Shown piece after piece: positions 1-9,153 of a DNA stretch of 64,000 nt. The stretch comes from Anthropogastromicrobium aceti. GTDB lineage: Bacteria; Bacillota; Clostridia; Lachnospirales; Lachnospiraceae. A program made the position numbers and the translations under genes. Within the stretch, counting starts at the first letter, position 1; the number at the start of each line of letters is the position of its first letter. Location: NCBI RefSeq assembly GCF_025567095.1, contig NZ_JAOQJH010000018.1, one strand, 5' to 3'. The notes under the pieces are model-generated. The model was not told the origin of the DNA, did no database searches, and saw only the letters and a list, made by a program, of their open reading frames with translations.

Positions 1-2
1 TG

Positions 3-1082
3 ACCTTCTCTCCTTGGGCACCTGTAAAAGAGAGCAAGTTAACTGAAGAGGGCGACCAGTTTGGTGTAGATAAGGACAGTGTTTTATATTGTGGTGCTTA
101 TACACTTGATCAGTGGGACGTTGGTGGAAATACTATTGTACTTAAGAAGAATCCTGATTACTGGGATGCAGAAAATGTAGATGTAGATGAGATCGATCTT
201 GTTGTTATTAGTGATACGCAGCAGGCTGTTATGGCTTACCAGAATGGAGATGTTGATAATGTGACATTGACAGGTGATATGGTCAGCATGTATCAGGATG
301 ATCCGGAATTTTCAAATGTGTTAGGATCCTTCAATTATTATCTGATGGTTAATACCACGAAGGATGGCTATGACAATAAGGATCTGCGTCAGGCAATTGC
401 ATATGCAATCGACAGAGAGAGCCTGTGTACAAATGTGTTAAATGACGGTTCTACTCCAGCTTATAACATGGTTATGAAAGGCCTGGTAAGCAATTCAGAC
501 GGCGAAGATTTTGTAGATGCAAGCGGTCAGTACTTCCAGTATGATACTGAAAAGGCAAAGGAGCTGTGGGCTAAGGCACAGGAAGAAACAGACTTAAGAG
601 AGATCAATATCATTTATGATGAGGAGAAGGATTTTGCAGCCAATACAGCAGCCTTCATTCAGTCTCAGCTTGAGAGTACACTGGACGGTTTAACTGTGAA
701 CATCAGCAGCACACCAAAGAAAAACAGAATTCAGCTGGCACAGGATCATGATTATGATATCGAGCTGTGGGCTTGGGGTCCAGATTATGCAGATCCGACC
801 GCAATCTTAGCAATGTTTGAATCTGATCATCCGTCAAACTATTCTCTGTGGTCAAGTGATGAGTTTGACAAGCTGTACAACGAAGCAAACACTACACTGG
901 CAGGAGATGAGACTGCACGCTGGGATAACCTGATCAAGTGCAACGATATCTGCACCGAGAATGCAGGCTGCATTCCGCTGTTCCAGACTGGTTCTGCAAC
1001 ACTTACAAAGTCTAACGTAACTGGAATTACAGAGCATAATACTGGTGTTCCATGCTACTACAAGTTTGTAGAGAAGGATTGA
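3..1082 (+). CDS. oppA: Oligopeptide ABC transporter substrate-binding protein, C-terminal part
   Basis: The reading frame is open from the left edge, so the N-terminus (signal peptide, lipobox) lies outside the window; about 359 residues are visible. They match the C-terminal two thirds of family 5 (OppA/DppA) solute-binding proteins: a GAYTLDQWD stretch, LKKNPDYWDAENV, DLRQAIAYAIDRESL, and WGPDYADPTAILAMF near the end are characteristic of peptide binders. The protein would capture extracellular peptides and hand them to the OppBC channel encoded just downstream on the same strand. A hairpin with a U-run follows the stop, before oppB. Peptide rather than nickel binding is inferred from the oppBCDF context. 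Confidence 0.9.
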   Translation, partial: TFSPWAPVKESKLTEEGDQFGVDKDSVLYCGAYTLDQWDVGGNTIVLKKNPDYWDAENVDVDEIDLVVISDTQQAVMAYQNGDVDNVTLTGDMVSMYQDDPEFSNVLGSFNYYLMVNTTKDGYDNKDLRQAIAYAIDRESLCTNVLNDGSTPAYNMVMKGLVSNSDGEDFVDASGQYFQYDTEKAKELWAKAQEETDLREINIIYDEEKDFAANTAAFIQSQLESTLDGLTVNISSTPKKNRIQLAQDHDYDIELWAWGPDYADPTAILAMFESDHPSNYSLWSSDEFDKLYNEANTTLAGDETARWDNLIKCNDICTENAGCIPLFQTGSATLTKSNVTGITEHNTGVPCYYKFVEKD

Positions 1083-1118
1083 TATAAAATAAAAAAAGTG
1101 CAATCGTATCTGCACACA

Positions 1119-1165
1119 AAGAGGATGTGCCCGGGCGAAGCAGCTTTGGACATATCCTCTTTTTA
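1119..1165 (+). terminator. Hairpin with U-run between oppA and oppB
   Basis: AGAGGATGTG pairs with CATATCCTCT (one G-T wobble) and is followed directly by TTTTT. It lies between the binding-protein gene and the permease genes, so partial termination would give more binding protein than membrane components. Confidence 0.7.
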
Positions 1166-1229
1166 AAAAGTTACTGTTTACAGACTTTGCAAACGGTAGC
1201 AAAAAGTCTTTGACAGGAGGAAAATCCGA

Positions 1230-2165
1230 ATGAAAAAATTTGTATTAAAGCGAACCTGCATCGCATTGCTGACAGTCTTCCTGATCTTGCTGCTTTTGTT
1301 TCTGATGCTTGATTTTATGCCGGGTTCGCCGTTTAATAATGAAGAAAAAATGAGCGCAGAGCAGATCGCGGATCTGTATCACAAATATGGACTAGATCAG
1401 CCAATTATCAATAGATTTTTCTTGTATCTGAAAAATATGCTTCACGGTGATTTTGGTATTTCTTACAGCCTTCAGGTAAACATGAAGATCAGTGAAATGA
1501 TTGGACCAAAGATTTTAGTTACAATTCGTCTTGGTCTTCAGGCAGCACTTGTAGGAACTGTGATTGGTGCACTGCTTGGAATCATCGCTGCGCTTCGTAA
1601 AAATACATGGGTCGATACTGTTACCACTATTATTTCAGTTCTTGGTGTCAGCCTTCCATCTTTTGTATTTGCGCTTTTACTTTCCTACTTCTTTGGATTT
1701 AAGTTTAAGCTGTTTCCGTTTATTTATAATACAAAAAATGAACTTCAGTCGTCGATTCTTCCTACTATTTCGCTTTCTATGTTTACTATTGCAAGTGTAG
1801 CGAGATATACAAGATCAGAAATGGTAGATATTTTAAATTCGGATTATTATCTTCTGTCAGATTCAAAGGGACTTCCGAAGGCAAAGCTGATATTTCATCA
1901 TGCTATTCGAAATGCGATGATCAGTGTTATTACAGTATTGGCTCCATTGATTGTAAATTTAATGACGGGAAGTCTTGTAGTAGAGAAAGCATTTAGTATT
2001 CCGGGACTAGGAAGTCTTTATGTAAGTGCAATCCAGTCAAATGACTTTAATGTTGTGCTTGCGATCAGCTTTATTTACAGTTTAATGTTTATCTTCACTA
2101 TGCTTCTGGTTGATATACTCTATGGTGTGATTGATCCTAGAATACGACTGGCGAAAGGAGAATGA
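1230..2165 (+). CDS. oppB: Oligopeptide ABC transporter permease OppB
   Basis: 311 residues, normal for OppB/DppB. It is a cytoplasmic-membrane channel subunit that pairs with OppC. An N-terminal membrane segment at about residues 8-30 is followed by the FMPGSPFN region, typical of the large loop of these permeases, then the inner-membrane transport domain (about 95-305). The ATPase-contacting loop is LSDSKGLPKAKLIFHHAIRN (about 205-225). The start is fixed by AGGAGG ending 9 bases before the ATG. It overlaps the following gene's first possible ATG by an ATGA junction, which suggests translational coupling. Confidence 0.95.
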   Translation: MKKFVLKRTCIALLTVFLILLLLFLMLDFMPGSPFNNEEKMSAEQIADLYHKYGLDQPIINRFFLYLKNMLHGDFGISYSLQVNMKISEMIGPKILVTIRLGLQAALVGTVIGALLGIIAALRKNTWVDTVTTIISVLGVSLPSFVFALLLSYFFGFKFKLFPFIYNTKNELQSSILPTISLSMFTIASVARYTRSEMVDILNSDYYLLSDSKGLPKAKLIFHHAIRNAMISVITVLAPLIVNLMTGSLVVEKAFSIPGLGSLYVSAIQSNDFNVVLAISFIYSLMFIFTMLLVDILYGVIDPRIRLAKGE

Positions 2166-2167
2166 GT

Positions 2168-3154
2168 ATGAATCGATTTGAATTCAATACAGGAGACCAT
2201 AAGGAGGAAGAAGAAAAGGTTCTTGTTGGTCGTTCCTATGGAAAAGAGGTTTTGTACCGCTTTCGTAAAAACAAGGGTGCATGGATCAGCTTTTTTATTA
2301 TCATTCTTCTAATTGTGATTGCGCTTGCAGCACCGGCTGTCAGTTCGTACTCTTACAAAGAAGTGCATTCTGAATATAGCAATCTGCCGCCAAGGATTCC
2401 GGGACTGGAAAAGCTGGGAATTTTTGATGGTGTAAGCCATGGCCAGAACATGTATGAGGCAAAAAATTGTACTGATAAATATTTCTTTTTTGGAACAGAT
2501 AACTTAGGAAGAGATATCTGGACAAGAGTATGGGAAGGTACTAGAATTTCTCTTCTCATTGCAGCACTGGCTGTTATCATTGATGTGTGCATTGGTGTGA
2601 TTTATGGTCTTGTTTCTGGTTATTTTGGCGGAAAAGTAGATATGGTCATGCAGCGTATCACGGAGATCTTAAGCAGTCTTCCGACACTGGTTGTGGTAAC
2701 GTTAATGCTTGTTGTTATGAAGCCGGGTCTTGGAAGTATTATAATTGCGCTTATGCTTACAGGATGGATTAACATGAGCCGTATTGTGCGCGCACAGGTG
2801 CTTAAATTAAAGGATCAGGAATTTGTGCTTGCCGCAAGAACGCTTGGCGTTAGCAATCGTGATATTTTGTTTAAGGAGATTTTGCCAAATTCGCTTGGTC
2901 AGATTATTATTACTTTTATGTTTTCCATACCAAATGCAATTTTCCTGGAAGCATTTTTAGCATTCGTTGGTCTTGGTGTTCCGGCGCCGATGGCCTCTCT
3001 TGGTTCCCTGATCAATGATGGATATAAATCAGCAATGACTTACCCTCATATGGTAGCAGCACCTGTTATTGTCTTGGGTATTTTAATGCTTGGCTTTAAT
3101 TTATTTGCAGATGGACTCAGGGATGCCATTGATCCGCAGCTTAAACAGATGTAA
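2168..3154 (+). CDS. oppC: Oligopeptide ABC transporter permease OppC
   Basis: Second channel subunit, 328 residues. The hydrophilic N-terminus leads into a membrane segment (about 40-60, ISFFIIILLIVIALAAPA), followed by FGTDNLGRDIWTRVWEGTR, the hallmark of OppC/DppC proteins. The coupling loop is ARTLGVSNRDILFKEILPN. An ATG at 2162 overlaps the oppB stop but is only one base from the GGAG. The ATG at 2168 has GGAG with 7-base spacing and is preferred. It works with OppB, OppD and OppF. Confidence 0.93.
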   Translation: MNRFEFNTGDHKEEEEKVLVGRSYGKEVLYRFRKNKGAWISFFIIILLIVIALAAPAVSSYSYKEVHSEYSNLPPRIPGLEKLGIFDGVSHGQNMYEAKNCTDKYFFFGTDNLGRDIWTRVWEGTRISLLIAALAVIIDVCIGVIYGLVSGYFGGKVDMVMQRITEILSSLPTLVVVTLMLVVMKPGLGSIIIALMLTGWINMSRIVRAQVLKLKDQEFVLAARTLGVSNRDILFKEILPNSLGQIIITFMFSIPNAIFLEAFLAFVGLGVPAPMASLGSLINDGYKSAMTYPHMVAAPVIVLGILMLGFNLFADGLRDAIDPQLKQM

Positions 3155-3169
3155 CAGGAGGTAAACGAG

Positions 3170-4282
3170 ATGGAAAAAAGAGAACCGGTATTAAGTATGA
3201 GAGATCTGGCAGTTTCCTTTCAGGCTTCCTTTGGCAAGATTCGTGCAGTGCGTGGTGTGAATATGGACGTATATCCTGGAGAAACCGTTGCCATTGTAGG
3301 AGAATCTGGAAGTGGAAAATCTGTTTCTGTAAAGACAATTATGGGAATTACAGCGCCAAATGCAGTCATTGAAAGCGGAACAATTAAGTTTCGCTTTAAG
3401 GAAAATGGAAAGGAGCAGGTTGTTGATCTGCTGAAGCTTTCAAAAAAAGAAATGCAACATAGAATCAAGGGAAAGCGTATTGCAATGGTTTTTCAGGATC
3501 CTATGACTTCACTTGACCCGACGATGACAATTGGCAGGCAGCTGACAGAGGGCATGCGTTATCACCTTCATTTATCACAGGCAGATGCAGATAAGCGTGC
3601 AGAAGAGCTGCTTGAAATGGTAGGAATTGAGTCACCAAAAGAGCGAATGAAGAATTATCCTCATCAGCTTTCAGGCGGAATGCGTCAGCGTGTTGTAATT
3701 GCAATTGCGCTGTCATGTAACCCAGATCTTTTAATCTGTGATGAGCCGACAACGGCACTTGATGTTACGATTCAGGCAAGAATTTTGCAATTGATTTTGA
3801 ATCTGCAGAAGAAACTTGGAATTGCAGTTATTTTTATCACACATAACCTTGGTGTAGTTGCAAAGATCGCCGATTATGTGAATGTTATGTATGCTGGAAA
3901 AGTAGTAGAGACAGGAAAGGCAGAGGATATCTTTTTCGATCCGCGTCATCCTTATACATGGGGACTTCTTTCAAGTATGCCAGATTTGACAGGAGATAAA
4001 AAGGAGCGTTTGTATACGATTCCGGGCAATCCGCCAAATTTGGCAAATGAAGTAAAGGGTGATGCATTTGCTGTGCGAAATCCATATGCACTTAATATTG
4101 ATTTTGAGGAAGAACCTCCAATGTTTGAGATCAATGAGCATCATCAGGCTGCTACGTGGCTTCTTCATCCAGATGCACCAAAGGTAGAAATGCCGCAGAC
4201 TTTAAAAAAGAGAATTGAGCAGCTTCGCAGAGAGGAAAAGCGATATGCAGAAACGGAGGGAGCTTATGGCACAGACGAATGA
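3170..4282 (+). CDS. oppD: Oligopeptide ABC transporter ATPase OppD
   Basis: 370 residues. One of the two ATPases that power peptide import, acting on the cytoplasmic face of OppBC. Walker A GESGSGKS at 44-51, Q-loop in MVFQDPMTSLDPT, ABC signature LSGGMRQR at about 167, Walker B LLICDEPT at about 186, and switch His in FITHNLGVV. The C-terminal extension with HPYTWGLLSSMPDL and IPGNPPNL is the oligopeptide-transporter C-terminal domain. AGGAGG precedes the ATG. The last 17 bases overlap oppF. Confidence 0.96.
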   Translation: MEKREPVLSMRDLAVSFQASFGKIRAVRGVNMDVYPGETVAIVGESGSGKSVSVKTIMGITAPNAVIESGTIKFRFKENGKEQVVDLLKLSKKEMQHRIKGKRIAMVFQDPMTSLDPTMTIGRQLTEGMRYHLHLSQADADKRAEELLEMVGIESPKERMKNYPHQLSGGMRQRVVIAIALSCNPDLLICDEPTTALDVTIQARILQLILNLQKKLGIAVIFITHNLGVVAKIADYVNVMYAGKVVETGKAEDIFFDPRHPYTWGLLSSMPDLTGDKKERLYTIPGNPPNLANEVKGDAFAVRNPYALNIDFEEEPPMFEINEHHQAATWLLHPDAPKVEMPQTLKKRIEQLRREEKRYAETEGAYGTDE

Positions 4283-5177
4283 ACCACTGCTTAGTGTGAA
4301 AGGTTTAAAACAATATTTTCCGGTAAGCAAAAAATTTACGGTGCGTGCTGTGGATAATATATCCTTCGATATTTATCCGGGAGAAACCTATGGATTAGTA
4401 GGTGAGTCTGGAAGTGGAAAGTCAACAACAGGCCGTTCTATTATTCGACTGTATGATCCGACAGAAGGCACGATTCTTTTTAATGGTGAGGATATCAGCA
4501 AGAAGCTGACGGCAAAACAGGAAAAAATGCTTCGTTCTGATATGCAGATGGTCTTTCAGGATCCTATGGCTTCCTTAAATCCGCATAAAAAGATTTTGGA
4601 TACTATTGCGATGGGTCTCGATGCGCATAATCCTCATATGGATCAAAATGAGCGCGTAGAGCGCGTGTCCAAAATGATGGAGATGGTAGGTTTAAATCCA
4701 GCCTACATGAACCGCTATCCTAATCAGTTTTCTGGTGGACAGCGTCAGCGAATCGGACTGGGAAGAGCATTAATCATGAATCCAAAGTTAGTAATCGCAG
4801 ATGAGGCAATAAGTGCACTTGATGTTTCAATTCAGGCACAGGTCGTCAATTTGATGAAGGATATTCAAAAAGAAACAAATGTTGCATATCTGTTTATTGC
4901 ACATGATCTTTCTATGGTTCGTTATATTTCAGATCGAGTAGGTGTTATGCATAAGGGTCATCTTGTAGAAACTGGATTGACAGAAGAAATTTTTGAACAT
5001 CCGGTTCATCCATATACAAAATCACTTTTGTCTGCAATTCCAATTGCAGATCCGGTGATTGAAAGAAACAGAGAGCCGATGGTATATCAATATGAAAAGA
5101 GTGGCTTAAAATATAATGATTGCGTTATGGTAAATGTTTCTGAAACACATCAGGTTTTAATGGAAAAGAAAATATAA
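4266..5177 (+). CDS. oppF: Oligopeptide ABC transporter ATPase OppF
   Basis: 303 residues, partner ATPase of OppD. Walker A GESGSGKS at 46-53, MVFQDPMASLNPH Q-loop, signature FSGGQRQR, Walker B LVIADEAISALD, switch His in FIAHDLSMV, and a shortened C-terminal peptide-transporter domain (HPYTKSLLSAIP). An upstream in-frame ATG at 4215 exists deep inside oppD. The ATG at 4266 has GGAGGG five bases upstream and begins MAQTNEPLL, so it is chosen. This leaves a 17-base overlap with oppD, consistent with coupled translation. It is the last gene of the opp operon; a terminator follows. Confidence 0.94.
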   Translation: MAQTNEPLLSVKGLKQYFPVSKKFTVRAVDNISFDIYPGETYGLVGESGSGKSTTGRSIIRLYDPTEGTILFNGEDISKKLTAKQEKMLRSDMQMVFQDPMASLNPHKKILDTIAMGLDAHNPHMDQNERVERVSKMMEMVGLNPAYMNRYPNQFSGGQRQRIGLGRALIMNPKLVIADEAISALDVSIQAQVVNLMKDIQKETNVAYLFIAHDLSMVRYISDRVGVMHKGHLVETGLTEEIFEHPVHPYTKSLLSAIPIADPVIERNREPMVYQYEKSGLKYNDCVMVNVSETHQVLMEKKI

Positions 5178-5183
5178 GCAGCA

Positions 5184-5221
5184 GACCGTCTGAGGACAAC
5201 TAGTCTTTCAGGCGGTTTTTT
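5184..5221 (+). terminator. Rho-independent terminator of the opp operon
   Basis: ACCGTCTGA pairs with TCAGGCGGT (one wobble) and runs into TTTTTT, 7 bases after the oppF stop. Confidence 0.85.
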
Positions 5222-5299
5222 AATCTTAAATAAGTCTTAAGGAAATGTAAAAACTAGTTCGTTGACGTCTGTACTGCTAAGTGGTAGGATGGTAAAGGC

Positions 5300-5341
5300 A
5301 GAGCCAGCAGGGACAGACAAAAGATAGCGTCCCTGTCCCTA
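5300..5341 (+). repeat. REP-like palindromic repeat, short copy
   Basis: GAGCCAGCAGGGACA at 5301-5315 is followed by GTCCCTGTCCCTAAAAA. AGGGACA (5309-5315) and TGTCCCT (5334-5340) are inverted. The same word blocks recur in the larger inverted-repeat element at 51340-51567, so this appears to be a dispersed repeat family. Confidence 0.55.
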
Positions 5342-5361
5342 AAAAACGAGGTTGTAGATAG

Positions 5362-5976
5362 ATGAAAGAATTAAAAAAAGAAGATCTCCAGATCACAGAG
5401 CTGATACATCATTTTGTGCGAGAGCATGTGGAGGCTGGAGATATATGTATTGATGCGACTGCAGGCTGCGGAAATGATACGCTGTTTTTATGTGAGTTAA
5501 CCGGGGCTAGAGGTGAGGTTATGGCATTTGATATTCAGCCGCAGGCTCTTGAAAAGACGGCAACACTTCTTGCTGAGCATGAGTGTATGGCAGAGCTGGT
5601 GCTTGACTCCCATTCAAACATGGCCGACTATATGTCTGAGGGAAGTGCTGCATGCATCATGTTTAATTTTGGTTATCTGCCAGGTGCAGATCATAAGATT
5701 GAGACAAAGGCACAGACAAGTATTGCGGCGATTAAGGCCGGACTTTCTATTTTACGAAAGGGCGGCATCATGACACTTTGTTTATATGATGGAAGCGATG
5801 TCCAGAGAGAGGAAAAGAAAGCTATTTTAAAAATGTTAAAGGAGCTAGACTCAAAGACATATCTTGTTATAACAAGTTGCTACTATAATCGCCCAAATAA
5901 TCCGCCTATGCCTGTATTTATCCAGAAATTAGAGGGAAAAGACAGCAGTTGCATTTATGGTTTTGGATTGGTATAA
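5362..5976 (+). CDS. mnmM: Class I SAM-dependent methyltransferase, MnmM/YtqB type
   Basis: 204 residues. It has the SAM-binding motif I DATAGCGNDT at 31-40, an acidic motif II end (VMAFDIQPQAL), and NFGYLPGADHKIETK, the NLGYLPG-like motif of the YtqB group (older name: putative rRNA methylase). In Gram-positive bacteria YtqB/MnmM methylates the 5-aminomethyl-2-thiouridine at the tRNA wobble position. That role is transferred from the family; only the fold motifs are seen here. A weak GAGG lies about 10 bases before the ATG. It has its own upstream region after the opp terminator and is followed closely by the M24 peptidase. Confidence 0.8.
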   Translation: MKELKKEDLQITELIHHFVREHVEAGDICIDATAGCGNDTLFLCELTGARGEVMAFDIQPQALEKTATLLAEHECMAELVLDSHSNMADYMSEGSAACIMFNFGYLPGADHKIETKAQTSIAAIKAGLSILRKGGIMTLCLYDGSDVQREEKKAILKMLKELDSKTYLVITSCYYNRPNNPPMPVFIQKLEGKDSSCIYGFGLV

Positions 5977-6037
5977 TGTGAGTATTCAAAGAATATTCAA
6001 ATTTTGCTTGGAAAAATTAGAAAAGAGGTATGAAGAA

Positions 6038-7282
6038 ATGAATTATAAAAAGCGCAGAGATGAAGTATTATCAAAGATGGAGAAAAATTCTGTTCTGGTC
6101 CTTTATTCAGGAGTGAGACATCATGTGAGTGCAGATGAGTATGCACCATTTGAGGCAAACAGAAACTTCTTTTATCTTACAGGCATTCGCCGCGAGAATA
6201 TGATGTTAATTTTGGATAATGCGACTGAGGAGCCGACAGAGACGCTTCTTATTGAGGAGGCTGATCCAGACCGCGAGCGTTGGATGGGAAAGAAGATGAC
6301 CGTCGATGAGGCAAAGGCGCAGGCACAGATCGAGAAGGTTGGCTTTATCGACACCGAGAAAGGTATCATCAACCGTATGCTGACAAGAGAGGATGTCTAT
6401 ACCGTATATTTTGATACTTACCGTCATGATATCGATGATCTTGAAGATTACAACATGATGAAAGCACGCGAGTTTGCACAGAAGTACCCGGGTGTGCGCG
6501 TAAAGGATTGTGCACCGATCATCGCTGAGATGAGAATGCAGAAGGACGAGGATGAGGTTTCCTTGATCCGTGAGGCAATCAAGCTTACAGATGGCGGATT
6601 AAAGAATTTGATGACCAACTTGACACCAGGTCAGATGGAATATCAGGCACAGGCTGATTTTGAGTACAGCATTAAGAGAAATGGTGCTGACGGCGTTGCA
6701 TTCCATACTATCGCAGGAAGCGGTATCAATGGAACTATGCTTCATTATGTAACAAATGAATGCGAGTGCAAGGATAATACATTGCTTCTTCTTGATCTGG
6801 GTGCGAAGTATAAGGGTTACTGCGCTGATATCACCAGAACCTATCCTGTAAACGGTAAATTTACTGAAAAGCAGCGTATGGTTTATGAGGTTGTGCTGGC
6901 TGCAAACCGCGCTGTTGCAAAGACGGCAAAGCCGGGTATGACACTTCGCGAGTTAAATGATGTGTGTAAGAAGGTTCTTGCCGAAGGCTGCATTCGTATG
7001 GGGCTGATTGAGAAGGAAGAGGAGATTGGAAAATATTACATGCACGGTGTTTCTCACCATCTTGGAATTGATGTTCATGATGTAAGCGTTGCCTCCAACA
7101 GCAAGCTTCGCCCAGGTGCTGTCATTTCCGATGAGCCAGGTCTGTACATTGATGAATGGGAGATCGGAATCCGTGTTGAAGATGACCTTTTGATCACGGA
7201 AGACGGATGCGAGTGCCTGTCTGAGGACGTAATGCGCACCCCGGATGAAATCGAAGCATTCATGGCAGAGGCACACAAGTAA
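6038..7282 (+). CDS. Xaa-Pro aminopeptidase, M24 family
   Basis: 414 residues. It would remove N-terminal residues preceding proline from peptides in the cytoplasm, plausibly acting on peptides imported by Opp. The N-terminal creatinase-like domain contains FEANRNFFYLTGI, typical of PepP. The C-terminal pita-bread domain carries the metal ligands: Asp in LLLDLGAKYKGYCADITRTYP-like context, His in HGVSHHLGIDVHD, Glu in SDEPGLYID, and Glu in GIRVEDDLLIT. The frame is open upstream to 5957, but the ATG at 6038 has AGAGG at 9-base spacing and begins MNYKKRRDEVL as in relatives. A decayed relative lies at 29734-30605. Confidence 0.9.
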   Translation: MNYKKRRDEVLSKMEKNSVLVLYSGVRHHVSADEYAPFEANRNFFYLTGIRRENMMLILDNATEEPTETLLIEEADPDRERWMGKKMTVDEAKAQAQIEKVGFIDTEKGIINRMLTREDVYTVYFDTYRHDIDDLEDYNMMKAREFAQKYPGVRVKDCAPIIAEMRMQKDEDEVSLIREAIKLTDGGLKNLMTNLTPGQMEYQAQADFEYSIKRNGADGVAFHTIAGSGINGTMLHYVTNECECKDNTLLLLDLGAKYKGYCADITRTYPVNGKFTEKQRMVYEVVLAANRAVAKTAKPGMTLRELNDVCKKVLAEGCIRMGLIEKEEEIGKYYMHGVSHHLGIDVHDVSVASNSKLRPGAVISDEPGLYIDEWEIGIRVEDDLLITEDGCECLSEDVMRTPDEIEAFMAEAHK

Positions 7283-7353
7283 TAACTTCTTGTTGCGAAG
7301 GGTTCTAATTTTTGATAGAATGAAATTATTCATATCCAAGGAGGCGCCAAAAG

Positions 7354-8397
7354 GTGAAAAAGTATAAGAAAGTATTGATAGACGCTATCCTGTTTTTTGT
7401 AATTATAGGATTGACACTGTATGGTGTTTTCCATGGGGAGGATCTTTCAGGACTTAAAGATGCAATTAAAGAAAGTAATATCCTGTGGCTAATTCCAGCA
7501 GTCCCGCTTGTGTTATTTTTTATCGCTGGCGAGAGTATTGTCATATGGCATATGCTGGATTGCTACGGGATTTATGTAAAGGAACGGCTTTGTTTTCTTT
7601 TTTCAGCAGTAGGATTTTTCTTTAGCTGCGTCACACCGTCAGCGACGGGTGGACAGCCGATGCAGATTTACTTTATGAAAAAGGAAGACATTCCTGTTCC
7701 GATAGCAACGGTTATTTTGCTTGTTGTCACGATTACGTATAAGTTTGTACTTGTCGTTGTGGGCATAGGTTTGTGGCTGTTTGCAGGGGGATTTTTAGCA
7801 GAGTATGTGGCAGAAGCGAGATGGGTCTTTTATCTGGGCATTTTGTTGAATGTCGGCTGTGTGATACTTATGTGCGTAGTCGTATTTCATCCGTCATTTG
7901 CCAAAAAGACATTAATACTCGGAGCAAAGCTTCTGGAACGGATACACATTTTAAAACATAAAGAAGAACGCTTAGATAAAATAGAGCGCTCCATGAATCA
8001 TTATCATGAGGCAGCCGAGTTTATGAGCAGTCATTGGGGGATGATTGCAAGAGTTTTTGTAATCACGGTTGTACAGCGATTTGCAATGTTTGCTGTAACA
8101 TATTTTGTTTATCGCGCGTTTTCTTTAAACAGTATGAATTTTTTTGAGGTCATGTTTTTACAGGCTGTTATATCGGTGTCAGTTGATATGCTTCCGCTGC
8201 CAGGTGGAATGGGTATCAGTGAGGGATTGTTTATGGTGATCTTTAAAAAAGTATTTGGGGAGGCACTTTTGATTCCGGGACTGATTTTAAGCCGTGGACT
8301 TGGCTATTACAGTGAGCTGTTTTTATCAGCAATATTTACGCTTGTAGCTGTGGTAGTATTTCAGGTGCGTGAACACAAAAAAAGTAAAGTAAAATAA
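7354..8397 (+). CDS. Lysylphosphatidylglycerol synthase TM-domain / YbhN-type flippase-like membrane protein
   Basis: 347 residues with roughly eight hydrophobic segments. It belongs to the UPF0104 group that shares the flippase domain of MprF: CVTPSATGGQPMQIYFMKK near residues 88-106 and SVDMLPLPGGMGISEG near 278 are the family's conserved patches. There is no catalytic aminoacyl-transfer domain, so it is not MprF itself. It starts at GTG, with AAGGAGG at 9-base spacing. It lies immediately upstream of pssA and psd, so a role with phospholipids is plausible but inferred only from position. The substrate is unknown. Confidence 0.82.
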   Translation: MKKYKKVLIDAILFFVIIGLTLYGVFHGEDLSGLKDAIKESNILWLIPAVPLVLFFIAGESIVIWHMLDCYGIYVKERLCFLFSAVGFFFSCVTPSATGGQPMQIYFMKKEDIPVPIATVILLVVTITYKFVLVVVGIGLWLFAGGFLAEYVAEARWVFYLGILLNVGCVILMCVVVFHPSFAKKTLILGAKLLERIHILKHKEERLDKIERSMNHYHEAAEFMSSHWGMIARVFVITVVQRFAMFAVTYFVYRAFSLNSMNFFEVMFLQAVISVSVDMLPLPGGMGISEGLFMVIFKKVFGEALLIPGLILSRGLGYYSELFLSAIFTLVAVVVFQVREHKKSKVK

Positions 8398-8463
8398 GAA
8401 AATCCGGACTCAGATATGCGCTTATGTTAATGGCAGTTCACAGGATGGATTATGAGGGATACA

Positions 8464-9144
8464 ATGATAGGATTTTATGATTATACAGTAATATTGACAT
8501 ACATAAGCTTGGCATCATCAATCTTGGGAATGATTAGTGCCTGCTATGCAAGAATAGGCTGGGCAATCTTTTTTCTGGGTATGTCTGGTCTTCTTGATAC
8601 ATTTGATGGCAAGGTAGCCAGAACAAAGAAAAACAGAACAGAGGATCAGAAACGCTTTGGCATTCAGATAGACTCGCTTTGTGATATTGTCTGCTTTGGC
8701 GTCTGCCCTGTAATTATCTGTTGGTTTTCAGGAATGCAGACACCGTGGGAAGTTTCAATTTTGATTTTTTATTGTCTGGCGGGATTGATTCGTCTGGCAT
8801 ATTATAATGTAATGGAAGAGAAGCGTCAGCAGGAGACTGATGAAAAGAGAAAGTATTATCAGGGTCTTCCGATCACTTCTATTGCAGTCATTTTACCATT
8901 TTTGTATGCAATCTCAAATCTGTGTCAGGATAATTTTGAGATCGTGCTGAGTCTTGCGATGCTGCTTACCGGTCTTTTATTTGTACTTAATTTTAAATTT
9001 CCAAAGCCGAACAACAAACAGCTTACTGTGCTGATCATTGTTGTGGCAGCAGTTGTTCTGTACCTTCTGTTTTGCTTTAACTGGAAGGAATATTATGGCT
9101 GGAATTTATCTGATCTAATGTTCTGGAAACACAAAAAAGGATAA
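8464..9144 (+). CDS. pssA: CDP-diacylglycerol-serine O-phosphatidyltransferase
   Basis: 226-residue membrane enzyme joining CDP-diacylglycerol and L-serine to give phosphatidylserine and CMP. The CDP-alcohol phosphatidyltransferase signature is complete: D45, D48-G49, A52-R53, G66, D70 and D74. Several membrane helices follow. An ATG at 8452 is possible, but the ATG at 8464 has GAGGGA five bases upstream and gives MIGFYDYTVILTY, the usual start in this group. The next gene, psd, uses its product, so the pair forms the phosphatidylethanolamine pathway. Confidence 0.9.
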   Translation: MIGFYDYTVILTYISLASSILGMISACYARIGWAIFFLGMSGLLDTFDGKVARTKKNRTEDQKRFGIQIDSLCDIVCFGVCPVIICWFSGMQTPWEVSILIFYCLAGLIRLAYYNVMEEKRQQETDEKRKYYQGLPITSIAVILPFLYAISNLCQDNFEIVLSLAMLLTGLLFVLNFKFPKPNNKQLTVLIIVVAAVVLYLLFCFNWKEYYGWNLSDLMFWKHKKG

Positions 9145-9153
9145 GACAAAATT

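Noticed and set aside
1119..1165. Terminator after oppA as proof that oppB starts a separate operon
   Set aside because: Spacing, strand and gene order are those of an opp operon; the hairpin is more likely partial.
853..1202. Minus-strand frames over oppA and the terminator
   Set aside because: No ribosome binding site, no recognisable protein, fully overlaps a clear gene.
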